NCBI GenBank assembly: GCA_905182355.1
Contig: CAJJBH010000037.1
Span: 42,963-106,962 of the forward strand
Length of the DNA: 64,000 bases
Source of the DNA: an uncultured Paracoccaceae bacterium
GTDB lineage: Bacteria; Pseudomonadota; Alphaproteobacteria; Rhodobacterales; Rhodobacteraceae
Direction: 5' to 3'
The notes under the pieces were generated by a model, which searched no databases, was not told where the DNA came from, and saw only the letters and a list, made by a program, of their open reading frames with translations. Position 1 is the first letter of the stretch, and every line of letters begins with the position of its first letter. Positions 1 through 8,994 of the stretch are shown here, piece after piece. A program made the position numbers and the translations under genes.

Positions 1-544
1 CAGCCAATACATCTCGGATCAGGCGTTCGTGATCGGGGTTAAGATAGGAGTGGATCAAGCCAACCGCGACACTGTCATATCCAGCTATGGCGATCTGATC
101 TGCAACGGCTTCAATATCCGTGTGATCCAAGGTGATCAAAACATCACCATTGGCATCAACGCGTTCGGGCACAGTGAAACGACTTTGACGGGGGATCAAT
201 GGTTCGGGCAGTTCTAGGTTTAGATCATATTGTTCAAACCTGCTTTCAGTGCGCATTTCGATAACGTCACGGAAACCTTGCGTGGTGATTAGGGCCGTCT
301 TAGCCCCACGTCGTTCGATCAGGGCATTGGTGGCTAGGGTTGTGCCGTGGATAATTTGACCGATATCTGCTGGCACAATGCACGCTTTGGCACAAACCTG
401 ATGCATTCCGTCAATAATTGCGTCTTCGGGGGCTGTGTAGGTTGTTAGAACCTTGGTTGAAAATTGTGCGCCTTCAACCTCTATCACCACGTCAGTGAAG
501 GTGCCGCCGATGTCGACGCCCATGCGAATTGCGCTGTTGCCCAT
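1..544 (-). CDS. Hydantoinase/oxoprolinase N-terminal part (HyuA type), 3' truncated by window edge
   Basis: This reading frame is open from the window edge and is absent from the ORF track because it has no stop here. Its N-terminus carries VDIGGTFTDVV, the phosphate-binding signature of hydantoinase/oxoprolinase (actin-like ATPase fold) proteins, followed by HGTTLATNALIERRGA, also typical of the family. Such enzymes cleave hydantoin or 5-oxoproline rings with ATP. The substrate cannot be told from the N-terminal third. The start at 544 is chosen over an in-frame ATG at 556; an ATG at 523 just before the GVDIGG motif is also possible. It lies downstream of the LysR gene on the same strand, about 100 bases away, so that regulator may control it. 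Confidence 0.8.
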   Translation of the reverse strand, partial: MGNSAIRMGVDIGGTFTDVVIEVEGAQFSTKVLTTYTAPEDAIIDGMHQVCAKACIVPADIGQIIHGTTLATNALIERRGAKTALITTQGFRDVIEMRTESRFEQYDLNLELPEPLIPRQSRFTVPERVDANGDVLITLDHTDIEAVADQIAIAGYDSVAVGLIHSYLNPDHERLIRDVLA

Positions 545-646
545 GTGTGGTGGCATCCCTGTGATGAAGATTTGGTTCCAAGTAGCTTAGGGGATAATAG
601 TGGATCAAATCAAATTGCTAATTTGAATTGATTAGATAAAGAAACT

Positions 647-1549
647 TTATGACCCGAGGGGGTGGGCCATAGCCAAGTCACGTGCGATTTTGGCAGCCTT
701 AGCGACGAAATTTGCGGCGCGATCAGCGTCAAAACGTGCTGAGAATTCCAAAGGCGCGGGTTGCCAGTCATACTCAACGCGGATCAAGGCACCACTTGCC
801 AATTCGTGACGCACCATGGCTGCGGGCAGTGTGGCAACGCCCATGCCATTCAGTGTCATGTGCAGGCATGCGGCTAGATTGCTGGAAGGGACCAAGCGTA
901 CGTTTAGATCTTTGCGCCTGCTAAAGTGGGCGGCAGTTTCCGCATAAAGGAGGGTGTCGCGACTGTGGGTCAGTATTGGATGGGCAGCAATGTGATCCAT
1001 TGTTAGGTTCTTGATTCCGCGCAAACCACTGTCACGGGCCGCGACCCAAACCAGTGGGTAATTGCCCAAGGGAATTTGCCCAGACATTTGCTGGCGAAAG
1101 GGGCCGTTTTGAAGGGTCAGATCAATTGAGCGGGCTGCAAGCTCCCGTTCCAGATTGACAGATAAGTCCACAGTTAGTTCCACATGCAGGTGTGGCAACG
1201 TCGTGCTAAGCGCCTTTAGGAAGTCGCTTAACCATGTATGAACGATCATTTCGGTGACCCCAAGACGCAAGGTGCTTTCGATCAAATGGGCCTCGGATGA
1301 GGCGTCCGCGAAATCATCAACAGCGTGCAGAACCTTGCGGGCGTGGTCCAGCAACTGCCGGCCTTTGGACGTTAGGCGGACCGACCCTGCATCGCGGTCC
1401 ATCAACGACTGGTTCAGCAGGGTTTCAAGGGTTGCAATGCGCGATGAAATGTTTGGCTGTGTGGTGTTCAACCGATCCGCTGCTTTGCGAAAACTGCCAA
1501 GGTCTGCGACCCAGACAAAGGCTTCTAGCTGTTTGAGGCTTAGTTTCAC
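647..1549 (-). CDS. LysR-family transcriptional regulator
   Basis: A 300-residue protein of normal LysR length. Residues 1-60 form the winged helix-turn-helix (LKQLEAFVWVADLGSFRKAA, then TQPNISSRIATLE), and the rest is the periplasmic-binding-protein-like effector domain. It is divergent from sitA (175 bases apart) and is followed on its own strand by the hydantoinase-type gene. LysR proteins usually act on a divergent or adjacent target, so either neighbour is possible. The effector is unknown. The downstream same-strand hydantoinase gene is the more natural metabolic partner, because manganese transporters are normally controlled by Fur or DtxR-type regulators. Confidence 0.9.
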   Translation of the reverse strand: MKLSLKQLEAFVWVADLGSFRKAADRLNTTQPNISSRIATLETLLNQSLMDRDAGSVRLTSKGRQLLDHARKVLHAVDDFADASSEAHLIESTLRLGVTEMIVHTWLSDFLKALSTTLPHLHVELTVDLSVNLERELAARSIDLTLQNGPFRQQMSGQIPLGNYPLVWVAARDSGLRGIKNLTMDHIAAHPILTHSRDTLLYAETAAHFSRRKDLNVRLVPSSNLAACLHMTLNGMGVATLPAAMVRHELASGALIRVEYDWQPAPLEFSARFDADRAANFVAKAAKIARDLAMAHPLGS

Positions 1550-1631
1550 ACTGGCTCCATCAAGTTTTGGTATGCAACACTCGGTGTTTGATAGCTTTTA
1601 TCGCGGACGATTCACCACCAAAAACACTCAG

Positions 1632-1677
1632 TTGCGATTCATTCTCATTCGCGATAAGTATTGCGAGCAGTTCGCAA
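1632..1677. promoter_or_regulatory. Operator-like inverted repeats upstream of sitA
   Basis: The lysR-sitA gap holds a 17-bp element at 1661-1677 with perfect 6-bp arms TTGCGA/TCGCAA. About 10 bases upstream is a looser AT-rich element at 1633-1651 with GCGA...TCGC ends. The spacing and AT-rich centres suit a Fur-family repressor, for which the manganese-responsive Mur of alphaproteobacteria is the natural candidate. A LysR site cannot be excluded. Assignment is inference from position and symmetry. Confidence 0.4.
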
Positions 1678-1723
1678 GTAGCATTTACGTACTGCAGAAC
1701 ACTTCTTTTAGGGGGCCTACACC

Positions 1724-2617
1724 ATGCAGCGGATCAAATTTGGATTTTACTCACTTGCTTTAAGTGCAGCGCTTGCCACGCCCAGCTTTGCTGCGGATGG
1801 GAAATTCAAGGCGATCACAACCTTTACCGTTATCGCAGACATGGCGCGCAACGTGGCAGGGGATGCGGCAATTGTTGAAAGCGTGACCAAGGCAGGTGCC
1901 GAAATCCATGGTTACCAACCGACGCCGCGTGACATTATTCGCGCCCAAGATGCGGACTTGATCCTGTGGAACGGCTTGAACCTTGAATTGTGGTTTGAAC
2001 AATTTTTTGCCAACCTCTCAGACGTTCCCAGTGCGACCCTGTCAGACGGTATTGTCCCGATGAGCATCACCGAGGGTGAGTATGATGGCAAACCGAACCC
2101 CCATGCATGGATGAGCCTAAGCAGTGGTTTGACTTATGTTGACAATATTCGGGACGCGTTTGTTCAGCACGACCCTGAAAACGCCGCGATCTATGTGGCA
2201 AATGCCGCGGCCTATAAACAACAGATCACCGACACCATTGCACCGCTGGCCAAACAGATCATGCAACTGCCTGCCGACAAACGATGGTTGGTCAGCTGTG
2301 AAGGCGCATTTAGTTATCTGATCCGTGATTTTGAAATGCAGGAACTGTACCTGTGGCCAATCAATGCAGGCCAACAAGGTACGCCGCAGCAGGTGCGCAA
2401 GGTTATCGATGATGTACGGGCCAATGATATTCCAGCGGTGTTTTGTGAAAGCACTGTCAGCCAATCCCCGGCGCAGCAAGTGGCGCGTGAAACGGATGCG
2501 AAGTATGGCGGCGTTCTGTATGTGGACAGCCTGACCCAAGCTGACGGCGCGGTGCCGACCTATATTGATTTGCTGCGTGTCACGATCGAAACCATTGCAA
2601 CTGGATTGATTGAATGA
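1724..2617 (+). CDS. sitA: Manganese/iron ABC transporter substrate-binding protein SitA
   Basis: A 297-residue periplasmic metal-binding protein of the TroA/PsaA cluster. A signal peptide ends near residue 23 (ALATPSFA). The four expected metal ligands are visible: His62 (IHGYQ), His127 (NPHAW), Glu193 (SCEGAF) and Asp268 (YVDSL). The Glu/Asp pair, and the absence of the His-rich loop of ZnuA, point to Mn(II)/Fe(II) rather than zinc. It is the first gene of a tight operon and overlaps sitB by four bases (ATGA). The start at 1724 follows a purine-rich GGGGG tract. Regulation is probably metal-dependent through the inverted repeats upstream. Confidence 0.9.
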   Translation: MQRIKFGFYSLALSAALATPSFAADGKFKAITTFTVIADMARNVAGDAAIVESVTKAGAEIHGYQPTPRDIIRAQDADLILWNGLNLELWFEQFFANLSDVPSATLSDGIVPMSITEGEYDGKPNPHAWMSLSSGLTYVDNIRDAFVQHDPENAAIYVANAAAYKQQITDTIAPLAKQIMQLPADKRWLVSCEGAFSYLIRDFEMQELYLWPINAGQQGTPQQVRKVIDDVRANDIPAVFCESTVSQSPAQQVARETDAKYGGVLYVDSLTQADGAVPTYIDLLRVTIETIATGLIE

Positions 2618-3477
2618 ATGTAACCGTTGTTTCTGAAACAGGTATCGTCGCCAAGGACGTCACCGTCACCTATCGCAATGGCAACACGGCCCTGCGCAAT
2701 GCCAGCTTCGAAATCCCCACGGGGACGATTACAGCGCTTGTGGGCGTGAACGGGGCGGGTAAATCCACGTTGTTCAAAGCGATCATGGGTTTTGTGCCAG
2801 CTGCCAAAGGTGAAATCACTGTGCTTGGCATGCCTGTCAAAGCCGCGCTGCGCCAAAACATCGTGGCCTATGTTCCTCAATCTGAAGAAGTAGATTGGAG
2901 TTTTCCAGTCCTTGTCGAAGATGTCGTAATGATGGGCCGTTACGGTCACATGGGATTTCTACGTCGCGCAAAACCTGCGGATCACGCTGCGGTAACGTCT
3001 GCGCTTGAGCGGGTGAATATGTCGGAATTTCGCCATCGCCAAATTGGTGAGCTGTCAGGGGGGCAACGCAAGCGCGTGTTTTTGGCCCGCGCAATTGCCC
3101 AAGAGGGCCAAGTGATATTGCTGGACGAGCCGTTTACTGGCGTTGATGTGCAGACCGAGGACGCGATTATCACCTTGTTGCGCGAAATGCGCGATGAAGG
3201 ACGAGTGATGTTGGTGTCGACCCACAACCTTGGGTCGGTTCCTGAATTTTGTGACCGTACAGTTTTGGTCAAAGAAACGGTGATTGCTTACGGTCCAACC
3301 GAAACGACATTTACCCACGAAAACCTTGAACTCGCGTTTGGTGGTGTATTGCGCCATTTTGTTCTGGGTGGGTCAGATTTACATGATGATGACGATGCCC
3401 GCTCAATCCGCGTTATTACCGATGATGAGCGCCCGTTTGTTGTGTACGGCGACGAAAAGAAGGTTGGCAAAAAGTGA
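2614..3477 (+). CDS. sitB: Manganese/iron ABC transporter ATP-binding protein SitB
   Basis: A 287-residue ABC ATPase. Walker A is GVNGAGKST at about residues 44-52, the signature LSGGQ lies at 147-151, and Walker B VILLDEP at 167-173, followed by a switch histidine (STHN). The sequence resembles the Mn/Zn importer ATPases. The C-terminus has an Asp-rich stretch (HDDDD) followed by a basic tail, beyond the core domain. It overlaps both sitA and sitC by four bases, so the subunits are probably translationally coupled. It energises uptake through the SitC/SitD membrane pair. Confidence 0.92.
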   Translation: MNVTVVSETGIVAKDVTVTYRNGNTALRNASFEIPTGTITALVGVNGAGKSTLFKAIMGFVPAAKGEITVLGMPVKAALRQNIVAYVPQSEEVDWSFPVLVEDVVMMGRYGHMGFLRRAKPADHAAVTSALERVNMSEFRHRQIGELSGGQRKRVFLARAIAQEGQVILLDEPFTGVDVQTEDAIITLLREMRDEGRVMLVSTHNLGSVPEFCDRTVLVKETVIAYGPTETTFTHENLELAFGGVLRHFVLGGSDLHDDDDARSIRVITDDERPFVVYGDEKKVGKK

Positions 3478-4331
3478 TTGAAACGCTGCTTTTGCCGTTC
3501 AACTACAACTATATGTTCAACGCCATGTGGGTTAGTGCCCTTGTTGGTGGTGTTTGCGCATTTCTCTCGGCTTATCTGATGCTTAAGGGCTGGTCTTTGA
3601 TCGGTGATGCGCTGAGCCACTCAATTGTTCCCGGTGTCGCTGGGGCCTATATGCTGGGCCTTCCCTTTGCGCTGGGCGCATTTGCTGCAGGTGGTTTGGC
3701 AGCAGGTGCGATGTTGTTCTTGAACCAAAGATCCGGGTTGAAAGAGGACACAATTATCGGCCTGATCTTCACCTCTTTCTTCGGACTTGGCTTATTCATG
3801 GTGTCGCTTTCCCCCACATCCGTAAGCGTCCAAACCATCACGATGGGTAATATTTTGGCGATCACACCCTATGATACATTACAATTGGCGATCATAGGAT
3901 TTGTGACCCTTGCGATCCTGTTGGCCAAATGGAAAGATCTTATGGTCACCTTCTTTGATGAAAATCACGCGCGGTCCATTGGGTTGAACCCCGATCTTTT
4001 GAAAGCAATGTTCTTTGTGCTTTTGTCCGCTTCATGTGTCGCTGCATTGCAAACCGTGGGCGCGTTTCTAGTCATTGCGATGGTGGTCACACCTGGGGCG
4101 ACAGCCTACCTGCTGACAGATCGGTTTCCAAAACTTCTGATGCTAAGTGTAGCGCTGGGCGCGGGCACCAGTTTTGTTGGGGCATACCTTAGCTTTTTCG
4201 TGGATGGGGCGACTGGTGGTCTGATTGTATCTCTACAAACGGTGATCTTCTTACTCGCGTTCTTCTTGGCCCCTAAACATGGATACCTTGCTGCGCGACG
4301 CCGTGCCGCAGCGGAATTGGTTTCAGAATGA
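3474..4331 (+). CDS. sitC: Manganese/iron ABC transporter permease SitC
   Basis: A 285-residue integral membrane protein of the ABC-3 permease family with about eight hydrophobic segments. The early [19 protein letters not shown] motif is diagnostic of Mn/Zn ABC permeases. It is paralogous to SitD, which follows and repeats the same motif with small changes (LKGWSLMGDAISHAVLPGV). Both overlap their neighbours by four bases. The two permeases probably form a heterodimeric channel, as in other SitABCD systems. Confidence 0.92.
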   Translation: MIETLLLPFNYNYMFNAMWVSALVGGVCAFLSAYLMLKGWSLIGDALSHSIVPGVAGAYMLGLPFALGAFAAGGLAAGAMLFLNQRSGLKEDTIIGLIFTSFFGLGLFMVSLSPTSVSVQTITMGNILAITPYDTLQLAIIGFVTLAILLAKWKDLMVTFFDENHARSIGLNPDLLKAMFFVLLSASCVAALQTVGAFLVIAMVVTPGATAYLLTDRFPKLLMLSVALGAGTSFVGAYLSFFVDGATGGLIVSLQTVIFLLAFFLAPKHGYLAARRRAAAELVSE

Positions 4332-5152
4332 TAAGTGAACTTTTACTCCCGTTCCAATTCGCGTTTATGAACAACGCGTTCTTAATCATGACCATCATCG
4401 CTGTGCCGACCAGTTTACTGTCGTGTTTTCTTGTGCTCAAAGGCTGGTCATTGATGGGCGATGCGATCAGCCACGCGGTTTTACCGGGGGTTGTGATTGC
4501 CTATATCGTTGGTATCCCACTGATTGTCGGTGCCTTTTGTGCGGGTATGTTCTGTGCGCTAGCAACTGGGTTTCTGTCGGAAAACAGTAGGATCAAACAG
4601 GACACTGTGATGGGTATCGTCTTTTCCGGAATGTTCGGGTTTGGGATCGTTTTGTACACAAAGATCACCACGGATGTGCATTTGGACCATATCCTGTTTG
4701 GAAATATGCTGGGAATCGACAGCACCGACCTTTGGACCGCAGGCCTGATCGCTTTATTTGTGGCCATTGTGGTGATAGCCAAACGCCAAGATTTCCTATT
4801 GCATGCCTTTGATCCGGTTCAGGCCCAAGCCGTTGGGCTGCGGGTGCATTGGCTGCATTATGGGTTGCTTTCGATGATTTCGCTTACCATCGTTGCTACG
4901 CTGTCTTCGGTTGGGATTATCCTGTCCATCGGGCTATTGATCGCACCGGGGGCCATAGCATTTTTGATCACAAACCAATTCAAGCGAATGTTGCCGATTG
5001 CTGTGGGCGTCACAGTTTTCTCTGGTATCTCAGGTGTTTATCTTAGCTTCTTTATAGATAGTGCCCCCGCGCCGACAATTATTTTGATCCTGACAATCAT
5101 CTTTATCGGCGCGTTTATTCGGTCTAATATGCGGGCAAGGCAAACGGCCTAA
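4328..5152 (+). CDS. sitD: Manganese/iron ABC transporter permease SitD
   Basis: A 274-residue ABC-3 family permease with about eight membrane segments and the family motif near residue 40. It is the last gene of sitABCD. The following GST gene is on the opposite strand and ends 27 bases away, so the operon stops here. I see no strong terminator hairpin in that short gap. Having two different permease genes, rather than a single ZnuB-like one, supports the Sit (Mn/Fe) assignment. Confidence 0.9.
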   Translation: MISELLLPFQFAFMNNAFLIMTIIAVPTSLLSCFLVLKGWSLMGDAISHAVLPGVVIAYIVGIPLIVGAFCAGMFCALATGFLSENSRIKQDTVMGIVFSGMFGFGIVLYTKITTDVHLDHILFGNMLGIDSTDLWTAGLIALFVAIVVIAKRQDFLLHAFDPVQAQAVGLRVHWLHYGLLSMISLTIVATLSSVGIILSIGLLIAPGAIAFLITNQFKRMLPIAVGVTVFSGISGVYLSFFIDSAPAPTIILILTIIFIGAFIRSNMRARQTA

Positions 5153-5179
5153 GCTGCTTCAATTGTCTGCAGCCCTACC

Positions 5180-5809
5180 TTAATTTGGCAATGGAATAGG
5201 TCCGGCATCTTTTGGCTGGGCATATCCACGGGCAAAAGCGGGACGTGCTGCCAACTCAAGATACCAGCGTTTTACATTTGGAAAATCGTTCAAATCAACC
5301 TGATGGTAATCGAACCTAGAGGCCCAAGGCCATATTGCGAAATCTGCAATACTTAATGTGCTGATAATGTAGGGCGAGGTGGCAAGGTGGCGATCCAAAA
5401 CCCCGTAAAGGCGCTGGGCTTCAGTTTGAAAACGCTGTTCAGAATACTTCGACTTGCCTTTGTTATATTTCTGAAAATGGTGCGCTTGTTCAAGCATGGG
5501 GCCAAATTCACCCATTTGCCACATCAACCATTGCATCATCTGCCAATATTCAGGGCTGGCGTATTCGGGGGTAAACTGCCTTGATTTTTTGGCCAGATAC
5601 ATCAGGATAGCACCTGATTCAAAAATCGATTGATCCCCGTCCACAATTGCGGGGATGCGATTGTTGGGGCTGATTTTCAGAAAATCTGGCGTGAATTGTT
5701 CGTCTTTTCCAATGTCTATGGTGTGGCTTTCATACTCCAATCCCATCTCTTCCAAAGCAATTGATATCTTGCGCCCATTTGGGGTTGTCCAAGAATAAAG
5801 TTGGATCAT
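5180..5809 (-). CDS. Glutathione S-transferase family protein (YfcG/Ure2p-like)
   Basis: A 209-residue two-domain GST: a thioredoxin-fold N-terminal half (about 1-77) and an all-helical C-terminal half. The TTPNGRKISIALEE start, the NRIPAIVD cis-proline loop and the ESGAILMYLA glutathione-contact helix match the Nu-class/YfcG-YghU group, whose characterised members act as disulfide-bond oxidoreductases. It is the most downstream gene of a minus-strand set after the MmgE/PrpD gene (11-base gap) and the threonine aldolase. The physiological substrate is unknown. Confidence 0.88.
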   Translation of the reverse strand: MIQLYSWTTPNGRKISIALEEMGLEYESHTIDIGKDEQFTPDFLKISPNNRIPAIVDGDQSIFESGAILMYLAKKSRQFTPEYASPEYWQMMQWLMWQMGEFGPMLEQAHHFQKYNKGKSKYSEQRFQTEAQRLYGVLDRHLATSPYIISTLSIADFAIWPWASRFDYHQVDLNDFPNVKRWYLELAARPAFARGYAQPKDAGPIPLPN

Positions 5810-5819
5810 TTGAAGTTCC

Positions 5820-7136
5820 TTATTTAGGGGGCTGGGCCATCAGATCAAACATTGGCGCAACCGAAGGGGCATCTGCAATAGTGCGCGCGGTTTTTAAAAA
5901 TGTTTCGGACCATTCAGCGCCCATTACAGGGACCGTTAGGCTGCGAAACTTGTTCCAGACCACGTGATCATCCAACTTCGCCTCAGGATCGCCCTGTGCT
6001 TCTGTCACATCGGATGACAAGATCCGGCCGTCCGTAAGTAGAAAATGGGTGCGTGCAAAACGACGGGCAGGGAAGGCGGCGTTGAAAGTGTCGTCCTCGG
6101 AAATCTCGACCATTTTAGCAAGCGCGATAATTTGTGGATCGGTTAATCCGTCCGCAGTTACCTCGGCCACGCCAACTGTGCCGCGCACAACAGCAGCTGC
6201 CACTGGAAATGGCAGCGAATATTGCGCTTGTTCGGTTGTGGTTGGGATCGTGGCAAGGCGCTTTGCTTCGTGAAAAGTCTCTACATTGATCTTTGAGATT
6301 TGATCGGCACGGACATCGTGATCACGCATAAGAGGCAATGCGCCTTCAACAGCTGGCTGGGCCCAGCGGCATACCGGATAAAGTTTGATATACTGCTTTT
6401 CAATATGCCAATTCTGGCCTAGATCGCCCCAGAACCCAGCCAAATCAGGATCTTCCACCGTGATTGCAGGTGCGCCTGTAAAGCCGTCTTGCGCTAGATA
6501 AGCGGCGGACACACCTGCCATTGCGCCCCAACCTGATCCGTCTTTGACCATCGTAGGCGCATCAATCACACGCATCATCTTGCTGCGGGGGCCGTGATAT
6601 TCGGCAATCCCAATCGCTTCACGTGTTTGGGCCTTGGTCAACTTCAATTGGCGGGCTGTTATGGCTGCGGTTGCCATCGCGATCCATGCGCCTGATGAGT
6701 GGTAATCAAACGCACTTGCGTGCAGCGCGACACCTGCACGTGTGCCAATTTCGTAGCCAATCACGATGCTGGTCACAAACTCTTTAGGGTTATTAATTCC
6801 TTCAGCCTGCATCACAGCGATCAAGGCAGGAAATATGCCGCAGCCCATATGGCCTTTGGTTAATTTCATACCGTCATGGGCATCCAAGGCGTCAATGGTC
6901 ATACCATTGGCAAGTGCAGCACCAGCAGCACTAACGCGGCGCCCGTTTTGCCAAAGCGTGGCACCTGTACCGCTAAATTGGTGAGTGGCGTGGTTGTGGA
7001 TTATTCTGGATAATGGGATTTGCGATGCTGCAACACCAACACCCAAGGTGTTGACCAAACAGCGGATTGCCTCGTGAACCGTAGCTTCAGGCAGATCATC
7101 AAACATGGTGTCTAGAATGAAATCAACTGCCGACAT
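5820..7136 (-). CDS. MmgE/PrpD family protein
   Basis: A 438-residue protein of the MmgE/PrpD family, which includes 2-methylcitrate dehydratase, cis-aconitate decarboxylase and itaconate-type enzymes. Family features include the N-terminal helical domain with DALDAHDGMKLTKGHMGC and the later AQYSLPFPVAAA segment. No methylcitrate-cycle genes (prpB, prpC) accompany it, so the exact reaction is open and PrpD itself is not claimed. It sits 12 bases downstream of the threonine aldolase and 11 upstream of the GST, consistent with one minus-strand transcript. A dehydratase or decarboxylase acting on a small hydroxy or dicarboxylic acid is the likeliest role. Confidence 0.85.
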   Translation of the reverse strand: MSAVDFILDTMFDDLPEATVHEAIRCLVNTLGVGVAASQIPLSRIIHNHATHQFSGTGATLWQNGRRVSAAGAALANGMTIDALDAHDGMKLTKGHMGCGIFPALIAVMQAEGINNPKEFVTSIVIGYEIGTRAGVALHASAFDYHSSGAWIAMATAAITARQLKLTKAQTREAIGIAEYHGPRSKMMRVIDAPTMVKDGSGWGAMAGVSAAYLAQDGFTGAPAITVEDPDLAGFWGDLGQNWHIEKQYIKLYPVCRWAQPAVEGALPLMRDHDVRADQISKINVETFHEAKRLATIPTTTEQAQYSLPFPVAAAVVRGTVGVAEVTADGLTDPQIIALAKMVEISEDDTFNAAFPARRFARTHFLLTDGRILSSDVTEAQGDPEAKLDDHVVWNKFRSLTVPVMGAEWSETFLKTARTIADAPSVAPMFDLMAQPPK

Positions 7137-7148
7137 GTGTGATGTTCC

Positions 7149-8195
7149 TTAGGTGTAAAAGCTGCGAAACCCTGCAATTGCTGCGTCCAATCCTTCGTCG
7201 TCAATGTCGCGGTGCGTGACCATTCGGATGGTTGGGAATTGGCCGCCAATGCGCACGCCTGCCGCTTCCATATGTGCGCGTAAGTCAGCGTGGCCACCCG
7301 CATTTGGAGTAAAGAACACCATGTTTGTGCCGCTTTGCACGGTGCCAACATCTAAGCTGCGCAAAGCATCAGCCAAAGCGTTAGCGCGTTTGTGGTCAGC
7401 GGCCATTTTTGGGAAATGGTGGTCGAGCGCGTGAGAGGCTGCAGCAGCCAAAACGCCTGCCTGTCGCATCCCACCGCCCAATATTTTGCGATTGCGCCGT
7501 GCTTTGGCGATGATGGCGGACGATCCAACCAAAATTGAGCCAACTGGTGCACCCAAACCTTTTGAAAAGCAGACCGAGATGCTGTCGGCGCAATCGGCTA
7601 AGTCCTTGGCATCACACCCCAGTACCGTGATTGCGTTGAAAAAGCGCGCTCCGTCCAGATGCACAGAAAGACCAGCGTCCCATGCAACCTGCGCTGCGGC
7701 CTTCATCTGATCCAACGGGATCACTTGACCCCCAACCGTATTCTCCAGACATAACAGACGGCTGATGGCACTGTGAAAATCGTCTTCTTTGAGTGCACCG
7801 CGCACGGCATCTGGTGAAACGGCACCAATCTCATCCACTTCCACCGCGTGCATCGAAACACTTGCCAGAACGGATGCGCCTGCTGCTTCGTCGACATAAA
7901 CGTGGTAGGTGTTGCCGACGATCAGTTCATCGCCACGTCCACAATGGGCCATGATTGCGCACAGATTGCTTTGGGTGCCTGTTGGCATAAAGACAGCGGC
8001 GTCCTTGCCCAACAGTCCCGCCATGCGATGTTCTAATGCAAGAATGCTGGGGTCTTCGCCGTAGACATCATCGCCAACTTCTGCCGTGGCCATTGCAGCC
8101 CGCATGGCGGCGTCGGGGCCGGTCACTGTATCGCTGCGCATGTCGCAGATAACAGCGTTGCGGATGCCAGTTTTCATTCCACTATAATTGCTCAT
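7149..8195 (-). CDS. ltaE: Low-specificity threonine aldolase family protein (PLP enzyme)
   Basis: A 348-residue fold-type I PLP enzyme of the beta-eliminating lyase/threonine aldolase family. The start DMRSDTVTGPDAAMRAA is typical, and the PLP lysine is Lys212 in CFSKGLGAP. Family members cleave L-threonine, allo-threonine or other beta-hydroxy amino acids to glycine and an aldehyde. The gene overlaps the upstream 2-oxoglutarate oxygenase by four bases (ATGA), so the two are probably translationally coupled. A hydroxylase making a beta-hydroxy amino acid for this aldolase would be a coherent pair, but that is inference. The ltaE symbol reflects family, not proven substrate. Confidence 0.85.
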   Translation of the reverse strand: MSNYSGMKTGIRNAVICDMRSDTVTGPDAAMRAAMATAEVGDDVYGEDPSILALEHRMAGLLGKDAAVFMPTGTQSNLCAIMAHCGRGDELIVGNTYHVYVDEAAGASVLASVSMHAVEVDEIGAVSPDAVRGALKEDDFHSAISRLLCLENTVGGQVIPLDQMKAAAQVAWDAGLSVHLDGARFFNAITVLGCDAKDLADCADSISVCFSKGLGAPVGSILVGSSAIIAKARRNRKILGGGMRQAGVLAAAASHALDHHFPKMAADHKRANALADALRSLDVGTVQSGTNMVFFTPNAGGHADLRAHMEAAGVRIGGQFPTIRMVTHRDIDDEGLDAAIAGFRSFYT

Positions 8196-8878
8196 TTTGT
8201 AACCTGCTTGTAAGCGAGGGCCGCAACAATATGGACCCGCGTCGTGTCCCCGCCATTCAGCGCCGTATGGTAGCCACGTGTGTCCGTGAAATAGACCGAT
8301 CCATCGGCGGGCAAGTGCGTTACGTGATGATTAACCACAAACAATGATCCGGGATTTGTGGTCACTGGGATATGCAAACGCGGTTCTGGATCGCGATGCC
8401 ATGAATTGCAGTTGTACTGTCCCTTGGACAACACACGTGTACGTCCAATTGGAAAGCGTTTGATCAACTCCTCATGTACATGTTCGAAATAAGTGCCCTT
8501 GAATTTCGGGTTAAATTCCGAAAAATCGATTTCGGGCACCAAATCTTCACGTGCCTCTTCTACATACCTTGCATCACCGCGCAGCCAATAGCGCCCCGAC
8601 AGATCGTTCTCTGTCCATTCCGTCTGACCGGGGCGTTGGGTCAGGGGGAGGGCGGCGAACCCTTGGTCTTGCATCCCACCTTTGAAGGCCTCACGCGACA
8701 GACATTCATCTAAAGCTTTGCGTAATTCATCGATGTCAAATTTGAGTTCCAGTTTCTGGATGCCTGGACCGGGTAAGAAATGCGCAACTGATTTTGTTTC
8801 GGGTGCGGTTTGCATCCAATTCGTAACGGAGTGCACATCGGTGTCATTGATTTCTGGAGTAAATCCCATCTCAAGCAT
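8192..8878 (-). CDS. Fe(II)/2-oxoglutarate-dependent oxygenase, Asp/Asn beta-hydroxylase-like
   Basis: A 228-residue protein with a double-stranded beta-helix oxygenase core in its C-terminal half. The iron triad is visible as His161-x-Asp163 (NSWHRDPEP) and His204 (GYHTALNGG), with Arg214 (DTTRVHIV) placed to bind 2-oxoglutarate. The arrangement resembles the aspartyl/asparaginyl beta-hydroxylase group, which also includes bacterial free-proline hydroxylases. It is the first gene of the minus-strand group and overlaps the aldolase gene by four bases. The substrate is unknown; a free amino acid or a small peptide is plausible. The family call is moderately secure and the function is not. Confidence 0.7.
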   Translation of the reverse strand: MLEMGFTPEINDTDVHSVTNWMQTAPETKSVAHFLPGPGIQKLELKFDIDELRKALDECLSREAFKGGMQDQGFAALPLTQRPGQTEWTENDLSGRYWLRGDARYVEEAREDLVPEIDFSEFNPKFKGTYFEHVHEELIKRFPIGRTRVLSKGQYNCNSWHRDPEPRLHIPVTTNPGSLFVVNHHVTHLPADGSVYFTDTRGYHTALNGGDTTRVHIVAALAYKQVTK

Positions 8879-8994
8879 CCTGTGGTCTAATTAAATTTGA
8901 ATTTAGGTTACGCGCCGCATCGGCGAAACGAAAGCATGTAACCGACGTAAATGTCGTGATTTTACAAAATTGGGGATGATGTCGATTGCCTACC

